Below are positions 1 to 11,261 of a DNA stretch of 64,000 nt, one piece after another (the stretch's first letter is position 1; the number at the start of each line of letters is the position of its first letter). The notes under the pieces are model-generated. The model did no database searches. It was not told where the DNA came from and saw only the letters and a list, made by a program, of their open reading frames with translations. Both the position numbers and the translations under genes were made by a program. Source of the stretch: Nymphaea colorata (taxonomy: Eukaryota > Streptophyta > Magnoliopsida > Nymphaeales > Nymphaeaceae). The stretch lies in contig NC_045140.1 in assembly GCF_008831285.2 (NCBI RefSeq), forward strand, positions 26,306,131 through 26,370,130, in the 5' to 3' direction.

Positions 1-1197
1 GTGTTCCTTATTTGTTCATCGAAGAAAAAAATTCTCGTTTTCTTAAATAAAGGGCTACTTGCATGTGAATCCAAGTTTCTTGTGAAAAGGTGGTTGGCAC
101 ACTTAAAGTGAACCAGCACAGGTTGATTATTCAGGCGATGCAACTCAGGAAGTGAAGGTGCCAAGCTTTTAAGGGTGATTCTGTTACAGGTATTGAGCGA
201 AATTCCCTTCTCGACCGGGAAACTGCGTTTCCAAAGAGCAATGTTTCATAGGTTTCTCGAAAATGCTTTTTTGGATTGGAAAAGATGGCACCTAATGGAC
301 TGCCCATTTGATTTTTTGGCCTGCTTTTTTCAGCAAGCTGTGTCCTTTTCATACAAAAAGGGAGAATAAAACAAACGTCCCTTTCGGGTGAAAGGGATAA
401 GGGAAAGAAAACTTTTCCCCGAACATGAATTCACTTTTTTAGGTAGATTAGGTACAAGAATTCATATGGAAAATGTTTCGGAGTATAAAGAATATTTTGT
501 GGTTTCTGGTTACTCGAAATTGAATTGGAAGAGACTTTCATGTGAAAGGATTGGAAAGACTAGAAAAACAGAAAACCACAGGTTTTTTTCTTCTTCTGTA
601 TCAATTTCTCTTTTCCTACCACAATTCAACTACCAAAGGAGCCGCAAGCGATTTGGCGTTTCGGAAGTCACCTAATTCAGAGTTTACTATTGGCAAATCG
701 AGAGCAGACGATCGTCTTCATGCGGTAACACTAAGAAATGTATTGTTCATCATCAACAAAAAAACTCAGTGAAAGACAACTACCAACGTATTATCAGGAC
801 TGACATGCATGGAGGGAGTGCAAGAATCCCAAACCTGCAATCCTTTAACCAAAAAGTCAGGAGAAAAATCAACACAGTGGCAATCCCCAAGCAGTGCTTG
901 TTCTAATCATGTATCTTCCATTGCTCAATATTTGATGCTGAATATTGCGTCCAAATATAACAGAGAGGAAAAGAATCAAACATATTAATTTCAATAGGAA
1001 CTGCAATTAATCAATATCAGTACACTCTGCACCACTAGCAAAATCCCACCTACATTATTATATACCATCCTCCCAAGCAAAACGAGAAAATGCTTCCCAC
1101 CCACCAAATAATACCCAAGAAAGAAAAGAACTATAATAGAAAACCAAGAGGAGGAAAAAGGAAGCAAAGAACGCGCAGCAACCATTACAGATTAGAG
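1..1197. other. Left-edge stretch without a recognised gene
   Basis: No coding exon could be recognised. The first ~780 bases look different from the rest: short open frames on both strands with no family resemblance I can name, and a composition (purine runs mixed with CG-containing codons) that recalls plant mitochondrial spacer DNA. An organelle-derived insertion is possible but not shown. From about 990 to 1197 lies what is probably the 3' flank of the minus-strand gene that follows. Confidence 0.3.
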
Positions 1198-1419
1198 CTA
1201 AGGATAATAAACAGGAGCTCCATGGACACGGAAGACGGGGCCTTGCGTTTCTGGCGGCGGAGAGTAAACCTGCATCTTCCCACTGCAATTACCATGGACG
1301 CATTGCTTGATCTTCTGGAATCCATGTGCAAAGATTCCAAACCCAAACAGAAGACCAATAAGGATGACCAAAAGGATCAACACGGTGCAGCACCTGCACA
1401 TCTTCGCTGAGCAGCACAT
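1198..1419 (-). CDS. Small Cys-rich single-pass membrane protein, 73 aa, unknown function
   Basis: Single-exon frame of 73 codons. The N-terminus is Cys-rich (MCCSAKMCRCC), followed by one hydrophobic segment (about residues 12-30) containing GLLFGFG, then a short basic and His-containing tail with CxHGNC and an SPPP motif. There is no obvious signal peptide; the Cys cluster next to the membrane segment could be palmitoylated (inference). The best evidence that it is a real gene is a second divergent copy at 3458-3668 that keeps the same plan: Met-Cys start, GLLFGFG, K-I-x-Q-C and K-M-x-x-x-S-P-P-P. The region upstream of the ATG is CT-rich on the coding strand, as in many plant 5' leaders. 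I recall similar small uncharacterised plant proteins but cannot name a family, and assign no function. Confidence 0.6.
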   Translation of the reverse strand: MCCSAKMCRCCTVLILLVILIGLLFGFGIFAHGFQKIKQCVHGNCSGKMQVYSPPPETQGPVFRVHGAPVYYP

Positions 1420-3457
1420 GGCTTCTCTCCTTCAAATAGCCACCAAGATTATGGATTTGGGGAGGTTGGTTTTAGAGAGAAAGAGAGAAAGAAGAACCAA
1501 GATTTTGATCTCTCTTCCCCTCTCGAGTCAGTAGGAAGGATTGCAATTTGGGTGAGGACGTTCTAAAAAAAAGGAGGAGCGTGCACTTTAGGAAAGCGTG
1601 TTTTTTGTGGGGTTGGCCGCTGTGTTTCAGGTCATGCGTCGCTTTCTACGAGACTTTTTGATAACTGATGACGCTTGTTCTTTTTCAAATTTTCCTTCGC
1701 CTGTTCTTAACACTTTCTGGGACTTCTTTTCTGAATTCGTGTCAACTGCAACCCTACTTCTGGTTTTAAGTTTTGCAACGATTGATTATACTGTCCTTAC
1801 TTCACGACATACTTTTGTTATGTGGTATATCCTTCTTCTACGTAATCTTTGTATAATTATATGCAGATTTCTTCCACATTATACATATATTTCTGTTTGT
1901 CCTTATTTTTTGATATTATCGTATGATTTATTATATTGATCGTTTAGAAAATGAACTGCTCATGTTAAACTTGTAGAGTCTGAGTGCGGACCTGGCTCGT
2001 TCATGGTGTGTTCATGAACCGGTTTCATCCGATAACACGTTGGACGAGGTCGTCTCCGCTTGCTTTATTGGTTCATTTGATAGTTTTAGTTTTGGATCAA
2101 AACATGATGACTATGCATGCCAGCCTATTAATTTGCTGTGTGCCTTCAAGAAGTAGAGTAGGTTTAGGGCCTTTTTCTTAGCCAAATGTGCGAAGGAAAA
2201 AAAAAAAAAAATCTTTCTTACCGGTTCAAAATGAAAGGTATTGATGCAACGAGGCCTTCGCTTCTTATGAGAGAACTAATCACGGTTAAAATCTCATGAA
2301 CGTTACCTTTTAAAAGGTAATATTGAGGAGGTAAATCTACCAGCATCATAAAAATCGGTAATTGAGTCAGAATCATTTGAGTTGACGCAGCAGATTAATC
2401 TGAATAACTACAAAATCGGCATATATATATAGATGTTTTCTTGTCTCTCGTTTCTTTTCCGAACAAATTAAATTGCAGTAACCAGTTTCAGCCCCATGCG
2501 ATGCAATTTCAATCCTCAGCCTAAAAGTCCCCGCATAACGGCTCCTTAAATTGGGAAAATAATAACAACGTCATCTAATAGCAATAGTCCTCAAGACCTC
2601 AACTAAACCTCACCCAAACCGCACACCAGCTGAGTTTTTTGGATAAATTATTTCCTTCCTCTACTTTTCATTCAAACTGGTAGAAATTTTTCTCTGAGAC
2701 TTTTTGACCTAAGTTGGGAGATAGGGATTCGTGTTTTTAGTAACGGTTGCTTTTTGTGGAACTACCAAATCAAGGCCCGCAAATTTTCGCCAATGCCAAG
2801 TTTTAATACTTTTGAAATCGTTATCGTAAGTGAAAAGCGTTTGTCAACTTTGTTGATTGAAAAAGTGAATGCGCTTGCCATTTTATTTGGCTTCTCCGAG
2901 AGTGAAGTCTGCGCCTTCCATTTCCCAACAAACATAAGTGTCGAGAAATTAGCAACTCAAAGCACCCTTTGACATTACCCTTCAAATACGGGGTACCCAT
3001 AGAAATTATATTTTTAAACTGCACCTTTTTTTGAAAAGCTAAAAAATCTTAAGGAAAAACTAAAAAATTTCTTGTTTTGTAATAAATTTTAAAGGTGTTC
3101 CGTTCTGTCACTGACATCATCGAAACAACTCAAGAAAAATAAGAAGCTTTCGGGCTTTGATTCAGGTGGTGGAATTCCAGCTCAGAAAAAATAAGGCTTT
3201 GCTTAAAAAATAAAGGGCTTTCGGACTTTGCTTAAGGTGGTGGAATTAACTTTTTGCTCCGGTGGAGTAAAGTTTAAATTGTAAAAGAAGTTTAAATTGT
3301 AAACGAGAAAAAATTGTTTTGAACGACCATCGTAAAAAGAAAGAAACACTTTTTATGGGCCCGAGGAGAAGTGCCTTTCAATTGCCTACCGGAGGCCCTC
3401 ACCACTACGCCGACTTCCTCGGGATTTCTTCAACATCCTTTTGACGACCGGAACAAG
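1420..3457. other. Intergenic spacer between two divergent small-gene copies
   Basis: No gene recognised; the open frames here are short and AT-rich. It holds the presumed promoters of both oppositely oriented copies. Around 3147-3250 a phrase beginning GCTTTCGG and ending GGTGGTGGAATT occurs twice about 72 bases apart, an imperfect tandem duplication. Confidence 0.4.
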
Positions 3458-3668
3458 ATGTGTGCTGTTGCTGCAATTCCTGCGTCTGTCTGCCTGGTGT
3501 TCACGATAATCCTCGCGGGCCTGCTGTTTGGCTTTGGAGTCTACGAACAACGGCTCCATAAGATCAACCAAATGCATCGATGGTGGGTGCAGTAGGAAGA
3601 TGCTGATTTGCTCCCCACCACCAACCAGCAACAGTGCCACAATTAGGCGCCTTATTCCATTCTTCTGA
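3458..3668 (+). pseudogene. Frameshifted copy of the small Cys-rich membrane protein
   Basis: The frame opens with MCAVAAIPASVC, runs through a hydrophobic segment with GLLFGFG and reaches K-I-N-Q at 3560-3571. It then hits a stop at 3593-3595. Skipping one base at about 3572 restores a frame reading C-I-D-G-G-C-S-R-K-M-L-I-C-S-P-P-P, which matches the C-terminal half of the intact gene at 1198-1419; that frame ends with TGA at 3666-3668. The lesion is therefore a 1-base insertion (or 2-base deletion) inside a CAAA run. It lies head-to-head with the intact copy, so this is an inverted duplication. An assembly error in the short A run is the alternative and would make it a second functional gene. 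Confidence 0.6.
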
Positions 3669-4150
3669 AGCTGCCCCTGCACACTGTCCTTGGTTGTATA
3701 AACTGCTACTTCTTCTGCTTCTTCCCCCTCCCCTTGAGGTTACCATCTTCCTTTTTCTTCACCATTTTAAGAAGTTTTCTTCTTCGTTGGGGAGGAAATA
3801 AATTGGAACTCTGCTGGTCTTGTTAATGAAATGTAGTTTCTATTTGAAATGAACTGATGTTCTGCGTATAACATTGTGCACTGAATCGTGATTCTCGAAT
3901 GTGCAAGTGCGGCATACGTGAAAAATATCGATCTTACTGCTGACGAATTGTATCCCCGCCTTCTCTGTCTGCGTGTTCCGTCTCTTTCCCTTGCTGCTTG
4001 TTCTTTTATTTCTTTTCTTCACCCAATTCTGGTTACCTTTTCCAAAGTCATCAACATAATTCGTCCTCCCCACTTGGTTTGCAGGGTAAGAGATTTGAAA
4101 CTAGCTTAGCAAGATCGTTTGGTTTATTAAAAGCAACTATTCATGTGCTG

Positions 4151-4159
4151 AGTGCGTGC

Positions 4160-4190
<31 letters not shown>
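4151..4190. repeat. Compound (GT)n(GA)n microsatellite
   Basis: GT-rich run passing directly into an uninterrupted GA run in intergenic DNA. Confidence 0.9.
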
Positions 4191-5059
4191 TTTTTATGTT
4201 TGTTTGATAATAAGAGCCTAGCTCTTGTTTTGGATCTCGTTACGTTCCGATTTCACAGACTAATATAGATTACACTTCTTTCTGATATGTTGCATCTTTC
4301 CAAGGCATTAGAATGATAACAACAGTTTGGTCGAGATGTTAATCACACTTCTATTCGGATTTTATTTTTTATATTACATTTTTAAAAGTTTTCCTAGAAA
4401 ACCGAACACTCAAAGACGCCATCTAATTTCGCAGCTGGTTTCATTCTTTAGGTGTCTTTCTCAGCTGAAACTGAGCTGCGTGCATATGAATGTATTTTCC
4501 AAATATATTTAGAGCACACATATGCGTGAATCATACAAGTAAATTTCAAATATAAATGGGATTGGTGCATAGATTAGGTATAGCTGCTCAAGGTTGCTTT
4601 GGATGCATAGTTTAGATCAAACAAGCAACTTTATGTTAAAATGTGGTTTAGATGCTAAGTTTTTATACCATTTTATGCCCATGAACCTAATTGCTGTTAA
4701 AGTAACTGAAGTGTCAGGTTAAAAATTTCGGGTATGGTTCCAATGGGCTTAAGCTTTTGCGTATTTGCCTATGTTTAGCCAACGCAAACAGATCCAATCT
4801 CATCATGCCAACCATGTAATCATATCCAATACACTAATATAATGGCAAAAACATGCTTTTGATTAGATCATTATACAATATTCACGGTCTTTCATTTTAT
4901 CCTCAGGGACATATACATTATACATCTAAGTGAGCTTGGATGTACGTACATAAAGAGGCATCGTTTTCCTTGCTAGACAAAAGAGAAATTCTGCCAAGAC
5001 TTAATCTTTGGTTGATGAATCTGTTGAAGCCTAACTTTGATCTTGTACAAAAACGTGGC

Positions 5060-5150
5060 TTGCTGGATTTGAACTTGCGACCTCTTGGACTTTGTCTTGT
5101 AATGTTCATGAATCAGCAGTCAGCCTTTTAGCTGACGGGTGGTGATCTTC
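5060..5150 (-). mobile_element. Possible degenerate tRNA-derived SINE
   Basis: On the minus strand, GTCGCAAGTTCAAATCC (5065-5081) resembles a Pol III B box with tRNA T-arm context. A weaker A-box-like phrase, CGTCAGCTAAAAGGCTGA, lies about 50 bases upstream in that orientation. Spacing is tRNA-like but no cloverleaf can be drawn, so an intact tRNA gene is ruled out. No target duplication or tail was seen. Confidence 0.3.
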
Positions 5151-6889
5151 GAAGTTTACTGAACAATCCATTGACAATACGTGCATTCTTTTTATATGAA
5201 ATTCAGAAAAAATCCCCATAAGTTCTGCTTTTGCCCTTGCGGGTATGGGGGGTTCTTCATTACACCAATAGAGGCATTTTGGTCATTTCAAATCCATAAT
5301 ACATGATCTTTTGTTGATAGCCATAATGTATAACTTGTTCCTATATTTTTGGGATATTTTTAGCCACTTATGAAAAAAAATATTTTAATAATTTCATTCT
5401 TCCGCGTTACATGTCTTAACCACTTATGACATTTATAAAAAAATAGATAATTTAATAATCTGATTCTTTTGACCAATGCCTAGTTTAATTAAGCTTGTAG
5501 TTTGATAGTTTTGAATTTTACATAAGAAGCTTCATATAAAAAGGTGTATTTTGAAAGATCTTCAATTCAATTTGAAGCTTCACAAAAAGGTGTATTTTGA
5601 ACAATCTGTTTGTTTAAGCTGAGGATCTCATAGTTAACATGGATTTTAAATTCATGGTCTGACCTTAAATCCATGAATCTAAGATCATAAGATTTCATAT
5701 CACTGCGAATTTCAAATCTGCTGTGGAAAAAAAAAACACAACCTAAGTTATCTTGAACTGGTTGCATATCATAAGTGAATTTGTTCTAGTTTATCATAAG
5801 ATACCATCCTTGAGAACGAGGCTACATGCAAACAAACAGCCCTAGAGTTATCGAATTCAGTTTATGCTTAAATAATAAATACATGTCGGCTATCGAATAT
5901 CCATACATTTTATACGTCAGTTCTTAACGTGGCACAATGGGTTTGAGAATCAGTTGTGTATTTAAACGTCAGATTCATATTCATATATGAAAACAAGTCA
6001 TATTCAGATCAGATGTATATTATGAATGTAAAATTTGGATTCAAATATGACCTGAACTTTGCTGCATTAGTATTCAAATACGAATGTGTGAACATCGTAG
6101 CACTAATTTGAACATGATCCATTGAGGTTCCTATTACAAGGTGTTTTTTAAACGAACAATTATTTCCGAAGGGATGAATCGTATCAGATTTAACGTTTTG
6201 GATCGAGAAACAATACTTTAAGCCTTTTAAAAATTCAATGGTTTAAAAAAATGAAATTTAAAGAAATTAAAAAAGAGTTCGCACTTAACAACACACGGCA
6301 AATGAGATTTATAAGGACCAATTAGTTGGACGAGAATAATTACAATAGTAATAAAAGAAGAACAAATTAAACATGAATTAAAAATATTTAGATAATAGTA
6401 GTAACAAAACTCGTTTCGTTTATTGGCAGATTTTCTCATTGAATTATTTGTTGAGTGACATGGATACGGCACAATGACTGTCGTATCGACAGGCTGACAT
6501 TGGTACAGCGACACACTTGGACATGACTTAAAAAAACATATTATTTTTGGAATTTTTCATATTAATTTTAAGATTTTGCCTAATCATTTTTGCATATTAA
6601 TTATCTAAAAAGTATGTTTCTCTTGTTTGCATTTTGTCACATTGTTTGTATTAATTTTACATATTTTTTCCACATTCAAATGTCTTAATTCTTACATAAA
6701 GGTAAAGTCTTTTCACATAAATATATGAACCTGATTGTCTACATGCTTGTTTTTTCTGCAACTTAAAATGACGCTTAGTATCTGATAGTATTCCTTATCG
6801 CCTTACCTACCTTCTCTCTTCATTTTTTTCACCCCTCTGCTTCCTGTTCCCTCCCCCCATTGTCATCCATAAATTAGTGTATGTTACTG

Positions 6890-7201
6890 CTGCTGTAATT
6901 TTTTGGCCATTGATTTTCTCACTCCAAGGAAAAGCGATTCTGGAGAGAGACAGAGCGAGAGCGGGGAGAGAGAGGCCTCAATAAGGTGTGGCACTTTAGT
7001 ATAAGCTCTTTCTTCAACTTTCTGATCATCATTCATCCATCGACATGGTGGATTTCTAGGGTTTTTTTTAAAGCGACCATTTCTCTTTCCATTTCTCCTT
7101 CCAATCTCAAGCTGTAAATCTTCCTCTCCTGCCTGATCTGACGCTCTTCATTCGTGGTTTTCTTGATCAGCGGTGCCACTGGTTTAGCTTCTAGGGCACC
7201 C
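6890..7201 (+). promoter_or_regulatory. EDC4 leader: GA-rich stretch, 4-codon uORF and alternative in-frame ATG
   Basis: A GA-rich stretch (6938-6974) typical of plant 5' leaders precedes the gene. At 7045-7059 there is a tiny upstream ORF, ATG-GTG-GAT-TTC-TAG. At 7154 a further ATG lies in frame with the main start and would add 16 residues ([16 protein letters not shown]). The chosen start, 7202, gives MASSGNPNQ, which matches what I recall of the VARICOSE N-terminus. The phrase TTTAGCTTCTAG just before 7193 could be a 3' splice site of a leader intron, which would remove the 7154 ATG. No transcript data were available. Confidence 0.45.
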
Positions 7202-10200
7202 ATGGCGTCTTCCGGCAACCCAAATCAGAGTGGTGGGTCTGGTGGCTTTGATGTGCAGAAACTCTTCAAACCCAACAATCCTCCAAACCCTATCCCTAAC
7301 CCTAATGCTCCACCTGGGTATGGGGCTGCACCATCTGCACCACAATTCCCATCCCCCTACTCATCTCCCCAACTCCCAAACCTCCCAAATTTGCAGCCGG
7401 GGCCGTTCTCATACCCGCCACAGACCGCACCATACCACCACTACATGCATTACCCGCCAGACCCGCTTCAGAACTCCCACCCGCCATTGAGGCCGCCGTT
7501 CAGCAACTCCCCGCTCCCTCCTCATCCTGTTTTCTCTCCACAACTTCCCCAACCAACTGCTCCCCACATCCCGTCCTCTGCCTCGCCTGCTCCGAATCCG
7601 GGTGCCAGGCTTATGGCGCTCCTCAGCACCCAAACATCTGGAGGCGATCCTCTCGCTAGTGCCCCTAGGAATATTGAACTGCCTCATCCCCCAATCTCAT
7701 CAGAAGCTTATTCTCAGAGCGTGCCGGTTCTACCGATGATGCCGACGGCTCCGCCTATTAGCTTGGCCGCTCCTCCGCCGGTTATGGCTCCTGGTCGATT
7801 ACCTAGCAGTAAATTGCCGAGGGGACGGCATATGGGCGGCGAATATGCTGTATATGATGTGGATGATAGGCGCCCTGGTGAGGTGCAGCCTCAATTGGAG
7901 GTCAATCCTATTACCAAATATGGTTCAGATCCAGGTCTTGTTATCGGGAGGCAGATAGCCGTAAATGGGACGTACATATGCTACGGATTGAAATTGGGCG
8001 CGATACGGGTGCTCAACATAAACACCGCACTGCGTCATTTGCTTCGTGGGCATTCGCAGGTTCTCTTATTGCTTTTCTGTCTGACTTAGTTCTAACTTTT
8101 ATTTATTTTTGTTATGTGTCTGGTGCTTGTGGGTTGAAAGAATTATTGCTTTTGCTTCAGCTTTCAATAATAACGATTCATTCGAATATTTGATGATTTC
8201 TCAAAGGTTTAATGCTTTGAATGATGGTTCACAAGGAACTAAACCTGTGCCTTAGCTGATTCAGCTTATGCTTTAAGATAGCAGTTATTTTCAGTTTCTT
8301 ATGAAGTAACTGCGGTTGTGATTGTATTGTCACGACAAGATGAATTTTAACTGGTCAAGTTGTTAGTCTGCTTGAGAGAATCATCAGTCCTACAACGTGC
8401 TTTCTTGATCAACTGTTAGACTGTAGGAGCTACGCAAGAAAAGGAAACATGGCTAAATCTTAAATGAAGGCATCACAAAAGAATTGACGGAAGAAAAAAT
8501 CTGATGGTAATGCTTTGAGAAACTCCTCTATCCCACGTCGGCTCTCCATTCGGTTTTATACCATTTATACCACCTAATTGCATTTCCTTCTAGGCGTGAA
8601 CCATTCTCTGCTTGATGCTGCTCCTGGCATATGAAGTATTGTTCAATATGGAATTCCAAGCTGGGACGGTCTCCCACATTGAACTTTGGCAGTTCTAGAT
8701 TCGCAGGCTCTGGAGAGTTAGCCATTCCCATTTTGTACTGCTTCTGCCCTACTCAAGCTGGAGCTGTTGTCCGCTTCCTTTCAGCAGTTGCTTTTCTAGT
8801 TTAACTTCTCCTTAGTTCTTCCTTCGTTGCCCACTAATTTGCTGAACTACCAACCTTTGTTTGCCCATGCACAGCGTAGCTCCTCCGATCTGCCAACATT
8901 TGTCATGGTCTTCATTAGTTCTTGCCAGCATCTGTTCTGGCATACTCCACAATAATCCTTGGAGTTCCCTTTGGTTTGTTCGCATGGCTACCCATGTCCT
9001 CCCTAGGGCTTCTTGTTAACTGCTCGAGTCAGTCAGTATCATTCTGTATTGTGTCCACATGTGCCTTCAAACTTCCGCCTGCCTTCCTCCTTCAGCAGAT
9101 GACGAGTCTCCACTGCATTCATGGCTTCATGAGCTGTAACCCGAGAACCTATGCTCTGGTACCATTATGGTAGACCCTGCAATAGGAACAAACTCTCCTG
9201 CAATTGCACGTTAGAGTGTTCTGGGTTAGATTACCTTTGGTAGACCCTGCAATAGGAACAAACTCTCCTGCAATTGCACGTTAGAGTGTTCTGGGTTAGA
9301 TTACCTTTCGAGGGAGAAACAGCCTCCCAGAAATCTCGAAAGATGCAGCTCAAGATTACTTAAGAGAACCCCCTGATTGGGACGCCTACAAGGTCTGAAA
9401 CTAGGACCCTCCCAGGCCGACTATTGTTAACTGCTCCTTCTAAGAGACGATATAACCTACATAAAATTTTGAAACTATGTACCCTCATTGTCACTAGAGA
9501 CAATGGGCAGTCAGAACCTCAGAAGCCCAATGATTTGATCCCAATTCATCCTCTTCTGCACCCAAAACTGCAGAAACACCCACAATGTGCTATTTGCACT
9601 AAAGATCTTCTTACTGCAGTGAAGAGCTTCCCACTGCTTCAGCAAGTCCTATCACCAAAGAGCTCCACCATTGGCCACCACATGATCAGCAAGGCCACCG
9701 TCATTCCTTGGGGCCTACCCAGCTGATACACACATACACACATACACACAGACACACACACACACACAAGAGAGAGAGAGAGAGAGAGAGAGAGGTCCCC
9801 GATTTTAAGGATCAAAAGTTGGAACATCTAGTCCTCAACTTTCAGTGCCCTATCTTCTGGATAGAAAGTCAAAACTTGTCTCAAGTGAAACAAGTATTGT
9901 GTTTGAAAGGAACCCTGTGAGCATGCTGAAGGAGAGGAGTTTTGCCCCTCAGTTGGAAAAGGTTGGTGCAATTAATCACATGCTTAGAGATTTTGCTAAT
10001 GCGACCATTTTAATAAGTTGTTCTGCATATCAACTAGTCTCAAAAAACCATACTTGGAGAAGTATCTTGCTTATATGCATTAATTATTGTGTCTGAAAGT
10101 AGCCTTTTATAGGTATTTTGCATCTGCATGCATGTATGTAGTATTCATGTGCATGTACAGTTGAAAGTGAGAATTCTCTCAAGACATGTGAGAACCTATG

Positions 10201-11230
10201 AAAACCACATGTGGTTGTCTGATCAGTTGATTAGATGATCGTGGCACGGCACACATGAAAAATAACTTTATGAAGTCAAACTGCTATCTATCATTCATTA
10301 TTTTAAATAGTCACTTTAATGTGGCGAACTATGAGTTATTTGATCAGACTGATCAGGCAACCGCCAATAGTAGTTTTTATGAGTTCTCATATATTCCATT
10401 TCCTGGTTACCAGCTTCACATGGAGCTGATCTGTTCAGAACTCAGTTTATATATATGTGTATGTGTATATATGTGTGTGTGTGTTTACATGCACACACAC
10501 ATATATACTTCTAATGCCCTGCTGCAGTATTCCCTGCTCCTGCAAGTTTGGGTTTGACATTAATACAGAGTCCAGACATTAAAGGGTCTTGTGACTAATG
10601 GGATCTGCACAGGAGTTAGATCTGCACTATTGAGTGTTAAATATACTGTTGCATATTCGTCATTTTCTTTTTCCTCCCCCTGTTCATATGCCTGCTTTAA
10701 AAAATATCCCCATTTGATATCCACCCACCAATTGCTTGGAGTAGAAGAGGATTCCTTGCCCTTCTTGATGGACCATTTTCATTCCAAAATGATTAAATAG
10801 CCACTAACCTTTGTACTACTTGTTTGTTTTTGCTTCAGAGAGTCACCGATATGGCTTTCTTTGCTGAGGATGTTCATCTCCTGGCCAGGTGCTTTATCTT
10901 TCATAATGTTACCTTGTATTTCTTATATTGACGCTAGTACTGTGCTGGTAAATATTTTTATAGTTGTGATTATTTACAGTGCAAGTGTGGATGGTAAGGT
11001 TTTCATCTGGAAGATTACTGAAAGCCATGATGAAGAGGACAAGCCTCAGATTACAGCAAAAATTATCCTAGCCATGCAGATAGTTGGAGACAGGGAATTG
11101 TTTCATCCTCGTGTTTGTTGGCACACACATAAACAAGTAATGCTTTAAGTATTACTTCTGGCATAACTCATAAGCTAAATGTACTGCTGAGTGCATGGAT
11201 TTCTTTTATTGTTTTAGATTGAGAGAGAGA

Positions 11231-11261
<31 letters not shown>

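Larger units (their letters stand above)
3669..6889. other. Intergenic DNA before the EDC4 gene
   Basis: About 3.2 kb, AT-rich, without a recognisable coding exon. It contains a GT/GA microsatellite near 4151-4190, a tRNA-like SINE candidate near 5060-5150, an imperfect duplication of a 'GAAGCTTCA...AAAAAGGTGTATTTTGAA' phrase near 5528-5602, and a segment near 5980-6120 rich in palindromic GAATTCAAAT-like phrases that recur at 23.7, 44.5 and 61.7 kb. Confidence 0.5.

Noticed and set aside
5040-5090. tRNA gene suggested by a T-arm-like phrase
   Set aside because: No acceptor stem, anticodon arm or cloverleaf can be formed; treated as a degenerate SINE candidate.
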